Of a DNA stretch of 41,570 nucleotides, positions 1 to 8,594 are shown one piece after another. The stretch's first letter is position 1. Each line of letters opens with the position of its first letter. The translations under genes were made by a program, and so were the position numbers. The stretch is from an uncultured Prevotella sp. (GTDB lineage Bacteria; Bacteroidota; Bacteroidia; Bacteroidales; Bacteroidaceae): the NCBI GenBank assembly GCA_900319905.1, contig ONQB01000027.1:1-41570 (forward strand), read 5' to 3'. The notes beneath the pieces were generated by a model. That model was not told the DNA's origin and made no database searches. It was given only the letters and a program-made list of their open reading frames with translations.

Positions 1-11
1 GTAAAGGCATG

Positions 12-37
12 AAAAAACCGCTGAAAATCAGCGGTTT
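12..37 (-). terminator. Rho-independent terminator of the mnmE transcript
   Basis: A perfect 10-bp stem (AAACCGCTGA at 15-24 pairing with TCAGCGGTTT at 28-37) closes a 3-nt loop. Read on the minus strand it ends in a run of six T. It lies about 55 bp beyond the mnmE stop codon, so it should end the leftward transcript. Confidence 0.85.
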
Positions 38-90
38 AGTCTAAGTTACTTCAAATTGGTTGAAGTTGGTAAAGTCGTAAAAATGGGGTT

Positions 91-1476
91 TCACTTTCCG
101 ATGCAAAACCGGCTAAAGATGTTCTTTAAAGTCATTTCCGGCGATATTTGCCCAGTAATTTCTCCAAGATCGGAGAGACACAGACGGAGGTCTTCGGCCA
201 ACAAATCTGAGGGTAGGCCAGCGGACATGCCTTCAAGAAAGCGGGAAAGACTGGAATGGGCACGAACCAATGCTTGATAGTGCCTTGCGTTGGTAACGAT
301 AATTGCAGTGTCATCAATCTCAGGCAGATGAGCGGCCTCATAAATGCGCTGCACCAATTGGTTCAGATTAGTGCCCTTCTTTGCCGATACAGGCAGCTCG
401 CCGTCAAAGAGTGGGGCAGGGTAGAGGTCGCATTTATTGTGAACGATAATGAGCTCTGCTGATGCACCTTCCACGACATTACCATCCTCATCCATGCGCT
501 GCAAGTGTTTTTTTAGGTCGGCTTCTTCCTCGACAGTTGGTTTTTCGTCAACGACCCAAACGACAACGGCGGCACGTGCTATGGCATCGTATGACCGCTC
601 GATACCAATACGCTCTATCTTGTCCTCCGTCTGCCTGATACCAGCAGTGTCAATGATACGGAACTTAACACCATTGATGGTCATAAAGTCTTCCACGAGG
701 TCTCTTGTAGTTCCGTCAATATCGCTTACTATTGCTTTATCCTCATGCAGTAACTGATTGAGCAAAGTTGACTTACCGACATTCGTTTTACCAACAATGG
801 CAACTGGTATTCCTTCTTTTATGGCTTGTCCATTTTTAAAGCTGTCGGCCAACTGAGTAATACGTCTGTCGATGTGCTCAGCAAGATTACGCAGTTCGGT
901 GCGGTCTGCAAACTCCAAATCCTCATGGTCGGAGAAATCGAGTTCAAGTTCCAACAGACTTGTCAGTTTCAACAAGTGATCGTGGAGTTGTTTCAACTCA
1001 TTGCTGAAATGTCCCTTCATCTGACTCAATGCCAAGTCGTGTGAAGCCTTGTTGTTTGCGGCAATGAGGTCGGCCACAGCCTCGGCCTGACTTAAATCCA
1101 TCTTTCCGTTGAGGAAGGCGCGCATGGTGAACTCGCCATGGTCGGCCTGTCGGCAACCTGCTTCAATAAGGGTCTGAATGATGTTGTGAGCGATGAAAGC
1201 ACTGCCATGACAGCTAATCTCGACAGCATCCTCACCCGTGTAAGAGTGTGGGGCACGCCAAAGGCTAACTACCACATCATCTATTTCCCTACCGTCAAGC
1301 GTATGAAAGGACCCATAGTGCAAAGTATTGGCCTTTGCCTCTGAAAGAGACAACATACCTTGTGGGGTGAATGTCCTATCTACAATGGAAATAGCATCAG
1401 AACCACTCACCCTAATAATGGCCAATGCCCCTCCGAGCGGAGTGGCAATGGCACATATAGTTTCTCCTTGTATCAT
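91..1476 (-). CDS. mnmE: tRNA uridine-5-carboxymethylaminomethyl modification GTPase MnmE
   Basis: MnmE works with MnmG to modify wobble uridine U34 of several tRNAs in the cytoplasm, using a folate-derived one-carbon unit and GTP hydrolysis. The 461-aa protein has the usual family length and order: an N-terminal folate-binding domain (about 1-120, starting IQGETICAIATP), a helical domain, and an inserted G domain with P-loop GKTNVGKST at 229-237 and switch DIDGTTRD. It ends in the family signature FCIGK with the conserved cysteine at 458. The P-loop reads GKTNVGKS where GRPNVGKS is common, a mild variation. Its start codon directly abuts the stop codon of the upstream nucleoside phosphorylase gene (0-bp gap), so the two are almost certainly co-transcribed. 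Identification is very safe. Confidence 0.97.
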   Translation of the reverse strand: MIQGETICAIATPLGGALAIIRVSGSDAISIVDRTFTPQGMLSLSEAKANTLHYGSFHTLDGREIDDVVVSLWRAPHSYTGEDAVEISCHGSAFIAHNIIQTLIEAGCRQADHGEFTMRAFLNGKMDLSQAEAVADLIAANNKASHDLALSQMKGHFSNELKQLHDHLLKLTSLLELELDFSDHEDLEFADRTELRNLAEHIDRRITQLADSFKNGQAIKEGIPVAIVGKTNVGKSTLLNQLLHEDKAIVSDIDGTTRDLVEDFMTINGVKFRIIDTAGIRQTEDKIERIGIERSYDAIARAAVVVWVVDEKPTVEEEADLKKHLQRMDEDGNVVEGASAELIIVHNKCDLYPAPLFDGELPVSAKKGTNLNQLVQRIYEAAHLPEIDDTAIIVTNARHYQALVRAHSSLSRFLEGMSAGLPSDLLAEDLRLCLSDLGEITGQISPEMTLKNIFSRFCIGK

Positions 1477-2355
1477 TTAAATCCTTTCCAGTACAAGTTC
1501 TATCAAGTCGTTGATATCATTTTTATAATTCACTTCGGCCTTCAACGCTCTACGATTCGCTATTACCATACAGCATGTCATTGCCTTGTGCCCCATAAGT
1601 GTAGACAGGCCCGCAAGCGCCGACGACTCCATCTCGAAATTGCATATCTTCAAACCGTTGTAATCAAAGCTCTCGATTTTCTCATTAAGCTTAGGATCCA
1701 TCAATGGAAGGCGCAAGCGACGTCCTTGAGGTCCAAAGAAACCGCCACAGGCAATGGTAATGCCTCTCACCATATCGTTTTTGGCAATACGGTCAATCAG
1801 CTCAGGACAAGCCGTTGCAACATAAGGATTACCCATTTTCTCCGTCCAGCCAACATGTTGTTTGAAAGCGGCTTCCAACTCCATATCTGACGCTTCGTCA
1901 CGACCTGCATAGAAATTGAGTAATCCGTCGAAACCTATGCTCTTTACACTGGCAATGAACGTGCCCGTCGGGGTATTGGGCTGCAATCCACCACACGTAC
2001 CCACACGTACTAAGGAGAGCGTGCGGTGCGTTGTTTTTTCCTTACGAGTGCTGAAATCGATGTTGGCCAGTGCATCAAGCTCATTCATTACAATATCGAT
2101 GTTGTCGCAACCAATACCCGTACTTAAGCATGTGATGCGCTTACCTTTGTACGTTCCAGTAATGGTGTGGAACTCACGGTTGCTTACTTCGCATTCCTTA
2201 GTATCGAAATGTGAGGCAACAAGATTGACACGGCCCGGATCGCCTACCAAGATGACCTTATCGGCTAACTGAGCTGGTTTTACATGTAAATGAAATATAC
2301 TGCCATCAGCATTAATGATGAGCTCTGATTCGGGAAATACATATTCGTTGTTCAT
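1477..2355 (-). CDS. udp: Nucleoside phosphorylase, uridine phosphorylase type
   Basis: The 292-aa protein belongs to the purine/uridine phosphorylase (PNP/UDP) superfamily, which cleaves nucleosides with phosphate to release base and ribose-1-phosphate for salvage. Visible marks are VILVGDPGRV near residue 35 (phosphate-binding glycine loop), SVGTCGGLQ-like RVGTCGGLQ in the middle, and FEMESSALAGLS near 240 (the ribose-binding Met-Glu region). GFFGPQGRR near residue 205 fits a uridine-type pocket. Bacteroidales usually carry this form annotated as nucleoside or uridine phosphorylase; base preference (uridine or a broader range) cannot be fixed by eye. It sits immediately upstream of mnmE with no gap. 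An 84-bp gap separates it from the PD40 gene upstream, in which I see no strong promoter. Confidence 0.88.
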   Translation of the reverse strand: MNNEYVFPESELIINADGSIFHLHVKPAQLADKVILVGDPGRVNLVASHFDTKECEVSNREFHTITGTYKGKRITCLSTGIGCDNIDIVMNELDALANIDFSTRKEKTTHRTLSLVRVGTCGGLQPNTPTGTFIASVKSIGFDGLLNFYAGRDEASDMELEAAFKQHVGWTEKMGNPYVATACPELIDRIAKNDMVRGITIACGGFFGPQGRRLRLPLMDPKLNEKIESFDYNGLKICNFEMESSALAGLSTLMGHKAMTCCMVIANRRALKAEVNYKNDINDLIELVLERI

Positions 2356-2439
2356 ATTGGATATTTATTTATCGTTTTATAGTTTAAATCTGTCAAGGCG
2401 GTGACGACTATTTCTTACAGCATTGGCAATGCCAAACCA

Positions 2440-3570
2440 TTATTTTCCTTTTTCCAAACTTCTAATCTTTTTCTCTAGCGAGACGAGGTCATTCCTCTGC
2501 TTGGGCAATTGTGCTTCAAGCGACCGTATGACCTTCGTTTTGCTGCTGTCGCCCTGATGATAGGCCAAACGAGCATTTTCAAGTTTATCCTCATTAGCTT
2601 TGATCATCTGCTGCAACTCTGTCACTTGCTTATACAGTTGTTTGCTCTGCGGATTATGAAACTGAGATGCAGAAGTGATCACCGTGTTGTCGTCAACCAC
2701 AAAAGCCATAGCATTCGTAGAACCACGTTTTACGCTAATACGCTTGAGCATCTTATCACGACGGGCGAGTGCTTTGCTGCGATTGCCAAATTTCCAAGTA
2801 TCTCTAATTCTGAGTAGACGGGCATAGCTCAGGAGTTGAGCATCACTAATATCCTCATCGTCGAAGTTTTGCCGAGTTTCCGTAGGTACAAACGTATAGA
2901 TGCACACCTTTCCTGCTGGTTGTCGACGGTCGGTTACAAGCCATCCAAGACTATCGATATCATCTATGGCCAACAAATAGTCATTAGCTGTAGAATTAAA
3001 CGGCAATCCATAGTTCTGAGGCTTATACCATTGTGCTTTGTCAGAATCAAACGTACTCATGAATATGTCCCTACCACCCATGCTTTCTACTCCACCTGCA
3101 GAGAAGAACAAGGTTACTCCATCAGAACATAAGAATGGGAAGTTCTGCAATTTGTACTCACTCACACCAAAATCAGCAATTGCCGTCTTCTTGCTCCACG
3201 TATCACCCAGAAGCGTTTGTGTGTAGAGGCGGCTGGCAGACGAATCGCCATCAGCCACAATACGTCGGTCACCGAATTCATTCTCATATTGTCCCATCTC
3301 ATTGGCAAAGTCTTTCGACTTACTATTTACCGATAAGATGCCAGTCTCCTCGCTCAGAGGTACTTGTGACAGGAAATCCTGTTTATCCACTACTACACTG
3401 TCGATAAACATTACTTTTGCAGTGCTCGGCAGCAGTTGTTGGAAAAGCTTGGTGTTTTCTGTTGCCCTGGCCACTACACGTTGCTGTGGGACAGCCTTGG
3501 CGGGCTTACGTTGAGCAATGACAGGCAAAGAGATAAATAAGAATATTGGTATAATGTTGATTAACTTCAT
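2440..3570 (-). CDS. Exported PD40 (WD40-like beta-propeller) repeat protein of unknown function
   Basis: The 376-aa product starts with a clear Sec signal peptide (MKLINIIPIFLFISLPVIAQ, cleavage expected after about residue 19). The middle contains PD40-type strands: LCSDGVTLFFSAGGVESMGG followed by RDIFMSTFDSDKAQWYKPQN, then LPFNSTANDYLLAIDDIDSL. This is the signature seen in OmpA-associated and T9SS-type Bacteroidetes surface proteins (SPDG..LYFSS....GG.DIF). The C-terminal ~70 residues are charged and heptad-like (KQLYKQVTELQQMIKANEDK), suggesting a coiled coil. I see no lipobox cysteine and no OmpA domain. It probably resides in the periplasm. The role is unknown; the neighbours (Nfn upstream, phosphorylase downstream) do not help. 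Confidence 0.75.
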   Translation of the reverse strand: MKLINIIPIFLFISLPVIAQRKPAKAVPQQRVVARATENTKLFQQLLPSTAKVMFIDSVVVDKQDFLSQVPLSEETGILSVNSKSKDFANEMGQYENEFGDRRIVADGDSSASRLYTQTLLGDTWSKKTAIADFGVSEYKLQNFPFLCSDGVTLFFSAGGVESMGGRDIFMSTFDSDKAQWYKPQNYGLPFNSTANDYLLAIDDIDSLGWLVTDRRQPAGKVCIYTFVPTETRQNFDDEDISDAQLLSYARLLRIRDTWKFGNRSKALARRDKMLKRISVKRGSTNAMAFVVDDNTVITSASQFHNPQSKQLYKQVTELQQMIKANEDKLENARLAYHQGDSSKTKVIRSLEAQLPKQRNDLVSLEKKIRSLEKGK

Positions 3571-3577
3571 GTTGTTA

Positions 3578-5944
3578 TTAATTGTTCAATAATTGCTTTG
3601 CCATATTGGCTGCAGCCTTTCTACCATCTCCCATGGCGAGTATGACAGTAGCTCCACCACGCACGATGTCACCACCAGCATAGAGCTCAGGCTTTGACGA
3701 CCGCATCTCCTCATTGACAACAATCGTGTTTTTACGGCCTAGCTCAAGTCCTTGCACCGACTTTGGCACAAGTGGATTGGGCGACACACCAACAGCCACA
3801 ATAACCTGGTCGCAATCTATCGTTGTCGTCTCACCGGTTGGTTCCGGACGGCGGCGCCCAGAAGCATCGGGGTCACCCAGGCGCATCACATCAAGAACTG
3901 CACCTTTCACGCGTCCGTTGTCATCTGCCAAATAATGATTTGGGTTGTGAAGAGTCAGGAAATGTATTCCTTCTTCCTTGGCATGCTTCACTTCCTCAAG
4001 TCGTGCGGGCATTTCTTTTTCAGAGCGGCGATAGACCAGTGTGACGTCAGCCCCCAGTCGTTTAGCCGTACGGCAGGAGTCCATGGCAGTGTTGCCACCA
4101 CCCACAACCAACACCTTCTTGCCGAAGATGATAGGAGTATCTGTTTCAGGATTAGCTGCATCCATCAGATTAACACGAGTGAGATACTCATTGCTCGACA
4201 TTACATTGATAAGGTTTTCACCGGGTATACCCATGAAGTTAGGCAAGCCGGCACCCGATCCCACAAAGACACCCTTAAAGCCTTTTGCCTCAAGCTCGTC
4301 TATCGTGATAGTCTTTCCGATGATGGTGTCTGTTTGGAAATGGACACCTTCCCGGCGCAGATTATCTATCTCTGCATCTACAATTCTGTTGGGCAGACGG
4401 AATTCCGGAATGCCATATTTCAGCACTCCGCCTATTTCGTGCAAGGCCTCAAAGACATACACCTCAAATCCTTTCTGTACCATGTCGCCTGCAAAGCTGA
4501 GTCCAGAAGGACCACTTCCGACAACAGCCACCTTAATGCCATTGCTCGGAGCCAACACGGGTAGTTCACCTTTGCCACTTTCCCGTTCATAGTCAGCGGC
4601 AAAACGCTCAAGATAGCCAATGGCTACGGCTGGCTCATCCATTTTCACATGGATGCATTTGCTCTCACACTGCTTCTCCTGCGGACAGACTCGGCCGCAG
4701 ACAGCCGGTAAGGCAGAAGTATGGTGAAGCACACGGGCTGCCCCAAGTATGTCGCCATTTTCTATATGCTTAATAAAATCGGGGATTTGTATATGAACCG
4801 GGCACCCTTCTACACACGATGGCTTCGCGCAGTCGAGACACCGTTTAGCCTCTGTCATGGCCATTTCTTTCGTCAACCCCTTGTTGACTTCTTCGAGCCT
4901 TGTCGTTGCACGATAGGCTGGATCAAGTTCTGGCATCACGACACGCTTGATAGCCATGCGCTCCTTGGGTTTCATCTGTTTACGCAACTGTACACGCCAC
5001 TCAGCACCGCGGCCTTCGTCAGCGGTATTGGCTTGTCCTGCCATCGAGGCATCTTGTTTCTCGTTTTCCCCCCGAGAAGCAACAGATGATTCGGCGTTGA
5101 GGAGAGCACCGGTATCGGGCTCACCTTCATTTTCCCAATGCACAAGCTCTTCTTTCTCTACATTCTTAAAGGTACCCATACGGCTCATCATCTCATTCCA
5201 ATCCACCTCGTCACCATTGAATTCCGGGCCGTCAATACAAACGAAACGGGTCTTTCCACCGATGGTCAGTCGGCATGCACCACACATACCTGTACCATCC
5301 ACCATGATGGTGTTGAGAGACACATCGTTGGGAATACCATATTTATGAGCGAGCAGTGACGTGAACTTCATCATTACCGGTGGACCAATTGCTATGACTT
5401 TGTCGACATGCTCGCGTTGGATAACCTTCTCCACACCAGCCGTCACCATTCCTTTTTCGCCATAAGAGCCGTCATCAGTCATTATGATCACCTCATCACT
5501 GTATTTTTTTACGTCATCCACCATGATGACGAGGTTCTTCGTGCGACCAGCCAAAACAGAGATTACTCTGTTTCCTGCTTGCTTGAGGGCTGTCAAAATA
5601 GGAAGGATGGCAGCAATGCCAATACCACCGCCGGCACACACCACGGTGCCATAGTTGGCTATCTTAGAAGGAGTGCCCAGAGGACCCACAACGTCTTGAA
5701 CATAACTGCCTTCGGGCAGTTTGCATAGTTTGGTCGACGAAAGCCCCACCTCTTGCACCACCAGTGTGAGTGTTCCCTTCGCGGCATCACTCTTTGCAAT
5801 CGTATAGGGCACACGTTCGCTATGACTGTCCACCCTGACGATGATGAAGTTGCCCGGCTTACAACTTCTGGCAATAAGAGGAGCCTCAATATCGAGGCAA
5901 AAGACTTTCTCTGAGAATTGCGTCTTCTTAACTATCTTGTTCAT
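3578..5944 (-). CDS. Fused NfnA/NfnB-type NAD(P)H:ferredoxin oxidoreductase (annotated as DHOD-B electron-transfer subunit/glutamate synthase small subunit fusion)
   Basis: This 788-aa flavoprotein joins two normally separate subunits. Residues 1-260 resemble NfnA/SudB/PyrK: FAD loop RVPYTIA at 44-50, NAD loop CAGGGIGIAA at 103-112, and a 2Fe-2S site with D216, C221, C224 and C236. The Asp-plus-three-Cys pattern is that of NfnA. Residues 320-788 resemble NfnB/GltD: two 4Fe-4S motifs (C369, C372, C377, C381; C416, C420, C426, C430), FAD site VAVVGSGPSG at 472-481 and a second nucleotide site VLVVGGGNTAMD. Between them is a low-complexity E/A/G/S-rich linker (about 265-320). No GltB partner is in the window, so electron bifurcation between NADH, NADPH and ferredoxin is more likely than glutamate synthesis. 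That is inference from the family; sulfide dehydrogenase (SudAB) is an alternative name. Confidence 0.85.
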   Translation of the reverse strand: MNKIVKKTQFSEKVFCLDIEAPLIARSCKPGNFIIVRVDSHSERVPYTIAKSDAAKGTLTLVVQEVGLSSTKLCKLPEGSYVQDVVGPLGTPSKIANYGTVVCAGGGIGIAAILPILTALKQAGNRVISVLAGRTKNLVIMVDDVKKYSDEVIIMTDDGSYGEKGMVTAGVEKVIQREHVDKVIAIGPPVMMKFTSLLAHKYGIPNDVSLNTIMVDGTGMCGACRLTIGGKTRFVCIDGPEFNGDEVDWNEMMSRMGTFKNVEKEELVHWENEGEPDTGALLNAESSVASRGENEKQDASMAGQANTADEGRGAEWRVQLRKQMKPKERMAIKRVVMPELDPAYRATTRLEEVNKGLTKEMAMTEAKRCLDCAKPSCVEGCPVHIQIPDFIKHIENGDILGAARVLHHTSALPAVCGRVCPQEKQCESKCIHVKMDEPAVAIGYLERFAADYERESGKGELPVLAPSNGIKVAVVGSGPSGLSFAGDMVQKGFEVYVFEALHEIGGVLKYGIPEFRLPNRIVDAEIDNLRREGVHFQTDTIIGKTITIDELEAKGFKGVFVGSGAGLPNFMGIPGENLINVMSSNEYLTRVNLMDAANPETDTPIIFGKKVLVVGGGNTAMDSCRTAKRLGADVTLVYRRSEKEMPARLEEVKHAKEEGIHFLTLHNPNHYLADDNGRVKGAVLDVMRLGDPDASGRRRPEPTGETTTIDCDQVIVAVGVSPNPLVPKSVQGLELGRKNTIVVNEEMRSSKPELYAGGDIVRGGATVILAMGDGRKAAANMAKQLLNN

Positions 5945-5982
5945 ACCCGTTTTATTTATTATAGGTTCTTGATAAATTTTAT

Positions 5983-6537
5983 CTAAAGCTGAGCTTCTGC
6001 CAAAACATTGTTGTCTAAATCACGAATAGACAGCATGCCATTATCCATGATTCCGAATGTCGGCACATTACCGTTTTTGGGGAATGTAATCGATCCTGTG
6101 TTGCAGCACACCATTCGATGCCCATCAGAAAGGGTAGTGGTACTCAGTTTCCACAGATGGGTGTGACCAAAGATCACAGCGTCAAAATGTCCTGGTGGCA
6201 GCTGTTGATCGTTGTACACATGACCATGAGTGAGCAGTATCTTCCTGCCTTCATCAACCAGCAACGAGTAGGTTGCTTGGATAGGGAAATGAAGCAACAT
6301 CTGGTCAACTTCCGAGTCGCAGTTGCCCCTGACAGCTACTATATTGTCGGCCAAGGCATTGAGCCGTTCTGTCACTCCCTTGGCATCCAAGCCCTCTGGC
6401 ACTCCATTGCGGGGACCATAGTTGAGGATATCACCAAGAAGCAACAACATATCACAGTGTTCGCTACGGTATATGTCGAGTACCTTGACGAGTTGTGTCA
6501 CCGATCCGTGGATATCGGACAGAAGAAAGTATTTCAT
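5983..6537 (-). CDS. yfcE: YfcE-family metallophosphoesterase
   Basis: A 184-aa calcineurin-like phosphoesterase, probably a cytoplasmic phosphodiesterase needing Mn2+ or another divalent metal. The five metal-binding blocks are present in order: SDIHGS (residues 7-12), LLGDILNYGPRN, VRGNCDSEV, LTHGHVY, and FGHTHLW. The asparagine in GNCD and the GH.H motif complete the dinuclear site. Length and motifs match E. coli YfcE (about 184 aa). The natural substrate is unknown in this family. It is separated by 4 bp from the sigma factor gene upstream and by 38 bp from the Nfn fusion downstream, so it is part of the same leftward transcript. A second, more divergent member lies at 35852-36358. Confidence 0.9.
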   Translation of the reverse strand: MKYFLLSDIHGSVTQLVKVLDIYRSEHCDMLLLLGDILNYGPRNGVPEGLDAKGVTERLNALADNIVAVRGNCDSEVDQMLLHFPIQATYSLLVDEGRKILLTHGHVYNDQQLPPGHFDAVIFGHTHLWKLSTTTLSDGHRMVCCNTGSITFPKNGNVPTFGIMDNGMLSIRDLDNNVLAEAQL

Positions 6538-6541
6538 TACA

Positions 6542-7267
6542 TCAGCTTCTTAGATAATTTTTCAAATAGGCGCTGTGCGTCTGTTTTAGCAACTGCCTCA
6601 CGGCCTTGTCTCTGATTTGTCTGACACGTTCGCGCTTCAGGCCCATATTCTGTGCAATCTCTGCCATGGTCTTTGTCTCCACGCCGATGCCATAAAAATA
6701 CTGCACTACCTGCTGTTCTCTGACAGGCAACTGACGCACAATGTCAGCCAACTCCCGCTCAATGTTCTGCTTCTGCAACAACTGGTCGGGGTCGGGAGCA
6801 TCCTTATTTGGTATGACACGACCCAGGCTTAGCTCCGTACTGCCACCCACCGGTGCATCAATTGACAGCGCACGCGACCGCTTCTTTTCCAAAGCCTCGT
6901 CCTTCATGTTTCTCGGCACACGGTAGAGGCCCACCTGCTGTTCAATGGCCTTCTCTATGGCCTCACGTATGTAAGGGGCTGCAAAAGTAACAAACCGATG
7001 GCCATGTTCAGGATGGAACTTCTTCGCAGCTTTAAGCATGCCTATGTTCCCCTCGCTGATGAGATCTTCGATGTCGAGACCACGATTCTTGAACTGAGTG
7101 GCAAGGCTTACCACAAAGGTAAGGTTAGCACTCATCAACTTATTGAGTGCTTTCTCGTCGCCATTCAGTATTCGTTGTGCCAGCTCGGCTTCTTCCTTGT
7201 CGCTCAACAGTTTTTTTGATCCTATCTCATTGAGATAAGCATTCAGAGCATTGTTTTCCTTATTCAT
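6542..7267 (-). CDS. RNA polymerase sigma-70 family factor, RpoD-like, lacking region 1.1
   Basis: The 241-aa protein has a complete sigma-70 core: region 1.2 (NALNAYLNEIG), region 2 with DIEDLISEGNIGMLKAAKKF and FVTFAAPYIREAIEKAIEQ, region 3 (YRVPRN...RALSIDAPV), and region 4 ending in the helix-turn-helix MAEIAQNMGLKRERVRQIRD. This is too complete for an ECF factor. It is shorter than the roughly 286-aa primary sigma of Bacteroidetes and differs in region 2.4, so I read it as a group 2/3 alternative factor rather than RpoD itself. It follows the 66-aa ORF by 26 bp and precedes yfcE by 4 bp. Which promoters it serves cannot be told from the sequence. Confidence 0.9.
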   Translation of the reverse strand: MNKENNALNAYLNEIGSKKLLSDKEEAELAQRILNGDEKALNKLMSANLTFVVSLATQFKNRGLDIEDLISEGNIGMLKAAKKFHPEHGHRFVTFAAPYIREAIEKAIEQQVGLYRVPRNMKDEALEKKRSRALSIDAPVGGSTELSLGRVIPNKDAPDPDQLLQKQNIERELADIVRQLPVREQQVVQYFYGIGVETKTMAEIAQNMGLKRERVRQIRDKAVRQLLKQTHSAYLKNYLRS

Positions 7268-7293
7268 AACGTCTCAGTTTATCAATGGGCATA

Positions 7294-7494
7294 CTACTCC
7301 AATCCTGCATCGAGCAACATCTCTGCCACCTCTTCAGGCGAGTTGAATTCCATGCCGTCGCGCAGTTCTTGATCTGTAAACTCTTTTGACAATCTCGCCG
7401 CAGCCTCTTCACTCAAACGTGGATTACCCGCATCGTCTTTAGCCGACAGCAGGACATCAAGGATCTTTTGGCGGTATTCATTTACGTCTTCCAT
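7294..7494 (-). CDS. Small acidic protein of unknown function
   Basis: A 66-aa ORF (MEDVNEYRQKILDVLLSAKD...) rich in Asp, Glu and Ala, predicted to be mostly helical and cytoplasmic, with no signal peptide or membrane segment. It ends with EVAEMLLDAGLE. I do not recognise a domain. Reasons to call it real are good codon-like composition, a spacing of only 26 bp to the sigma factor gene downstream, and a plausible promoter upstream (TAACTTTA on the minus strand at 7513-7520, one base off the -7 consensus). Its position as leader gene of the sigma-factor operon makes a regulatory partner role possible, but nothing in the sequence shows it. Confidence 0.65.
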   Translation of the reverse strand: MEDVNEYRQKILDVLLSAKDDAGNPRLSEEAAARLSKEFTDQELRDGMEFNSPEEVAEMLLDAGLE

Positions 7495-7595
7495 TGTCCG
7501 TATAATTTTTGGTAAAGTTACTCATTTTTTCAGATATAAGCGCTAATTGATACGTTTTTTATTGTGAAAAAAAATCATTATCACGTTTTATTTCG

Positions 7596-7603
7596 TAACT
7601 TTG
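7596..7603 (+). promoter_or_regulatory. Promoter -7 element of pncA
   Basis: TAACTTTG matches the Bacteroidetes -7 consensus TAnnTTTG. The start of transcription would fall about 7608, which rules out any coding start before 7631. I see no clear -33 TTG at the usual distance. Confidence 0.65.
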
Positions 7604-7630
7604 CGACATCATAATCAAAATAAGGAAAAT

Positions 7631-8185
7631 ATGGAACAAAAGATGTTGCTCATCGTAGATCCGCAGATTGACTTTATCACAGGCAGTCTGCAAGTACCTG
7701 GCGCAGCGGAAGCAATGACCCGTCTGGCTGCATATGTACGTAATCACGATGAAGATTATGCCGTGAGGATTGTTACGTCTGACTGGCATCCGTATCGTCA
7801 TTGCTCCTTTCAGCATGAGGGCGGCCAGTGGCCTACACATTGCGTGCAACACTCAGCCGGGGCTGCTATCTGGCAGCCGCTGCTTGAGGCTCTCAACGAG
7901 TCACGTGGTGGTTACACATTATTATATAAAGGTGATGCCATTGACAAAGACGAATATTCGATTTTGCAGAATGGCCGATCTGCTGACATACTACTGCGAC
8001 TCATCAAGGCATTGGGCATTGCTAAGATTGACATCTGCGGACTGGCCGGCAACGTGTGCGTGCTCAACACAGCCAAGGATTTGGCTACTGCCACCAACCC
8101 CAACAAGATTCACGTGCTGACAGACTATGCACCATCATTGGACGACGGAAGCGAACTCCATGCTTTTATCGAGTCATTGCATTAG
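7631..8185 (+). CDS. pncA: Nicotinamidase / isochorismatase-family hydrolase
   Basis: Hydrolyses nicotinamide to nicotinic acid for NAD salvage; cytoplasmic. With the start at 7631 the protein is 184 aa. The catalytic triad of PncA is visible: D10 in LLIVDPQIDF, K100 in LLYKGDAIDKDEYS, and C143 in GLAGNVCVLNT, preceded by the cis-peptide region. Metal ligands are in DWHPYRHCSF (D51, H53, H57) with H70 following. An upstream ATG in frame at 7601 lies inside the -7 promoter element, so the ATG at 7631, preceded by AAGGAAAAT, is chosen. The gene stands alone; the next gene begins 71 bp downstream. Length and motifs fit the 180-215 aa family well. Confidence 0.93.
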   Translation: MEQKMLLIVDPQIDFITGSLQVPGAAEAMTRLAAYVRNHDEDYAVRIVTSDWHPYRHCSFQHEGGQWPTHCVQHSAGAAIWQPLLEALNESRGGYTLLYKGDAIDKDEYSILQNGRSADILLRLIKALGIAKIDICGLAGNVCVLNTAKDLATATNPNKIHVLTDYAPSLDDGSELHAFIESLH

Positions 8186-8256
8186 CAATGATTTGATGTC
8201 CTATTTTATTTTCATGAAATTGCTCATCATTAAACTATACAAAGTAATAATTAATT

Positions 8257-8577
8257 ATGATATTATCAACCACTCCTTCTATAGAAGGTCAACAGATAGG
8301 CAGATACCTTGGAGTTGTGACTGGAGAGACCATCATTGGTGCCAACTTCGTGAAAGACTTCTTTGCCAGCATTCGTGACATCGTAGGTGGTAGATCTGGC
8401 AGTTACGAACGTGTGCTGTCTGAAGCCCGTGACACTGCAATGAAAGAATTGGTCCAACGAGCAGAAGCCATCGGAGCCAACGCCATCGTGGGTATCGACA
8501 TCGATTATGAGACCATCGGAGCCAATGGGTCCATGCTAATGGTAGCTGTCAGTGGAACTGCTGTAGTATTGGTATAA
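8257..8577 (+). CDS. YbjQ / UPF0145 family protein (heavy-metal-binding domain family)
   Basis: A 106-aa protein with the complete YbjQ fold signature: an N-terminal strand [18 protein letters not shown], then [20 protein letters not shown], the helix region [20 protein letters not shown], and the closing strands [15 protein letters not shown] and [13 protein letters not shown]. Such proteins form pentameric rings; a metal-binding role is proposed in the family name but is not proven. There are no cysteines, so classic thiolate metal binding is unlikely here. It is followed after 17 bp by the gamma-carbonic-anhydrase gene and is probably co-transcribed with it. Confidence 0.9.
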   Translation: MILSTTPSIEGQQIGRYLGVVTGETIIGANFVKDFFASIRDIVGGRSGSYERVLSEARDTAMKELVQRAEAIGANAIVGIDIDYETIGANGSMLMVAVSGTAVVLV

Positions 8578-8594
8578 ACAAAGACTCATTCGTC

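Noticed and set aside
1360-1890. 176-aa plus-strand ORF across mnmE and the phosphorylase
   Set aside because: Antisense to two clearly conserved genes and without any recognisable domain.
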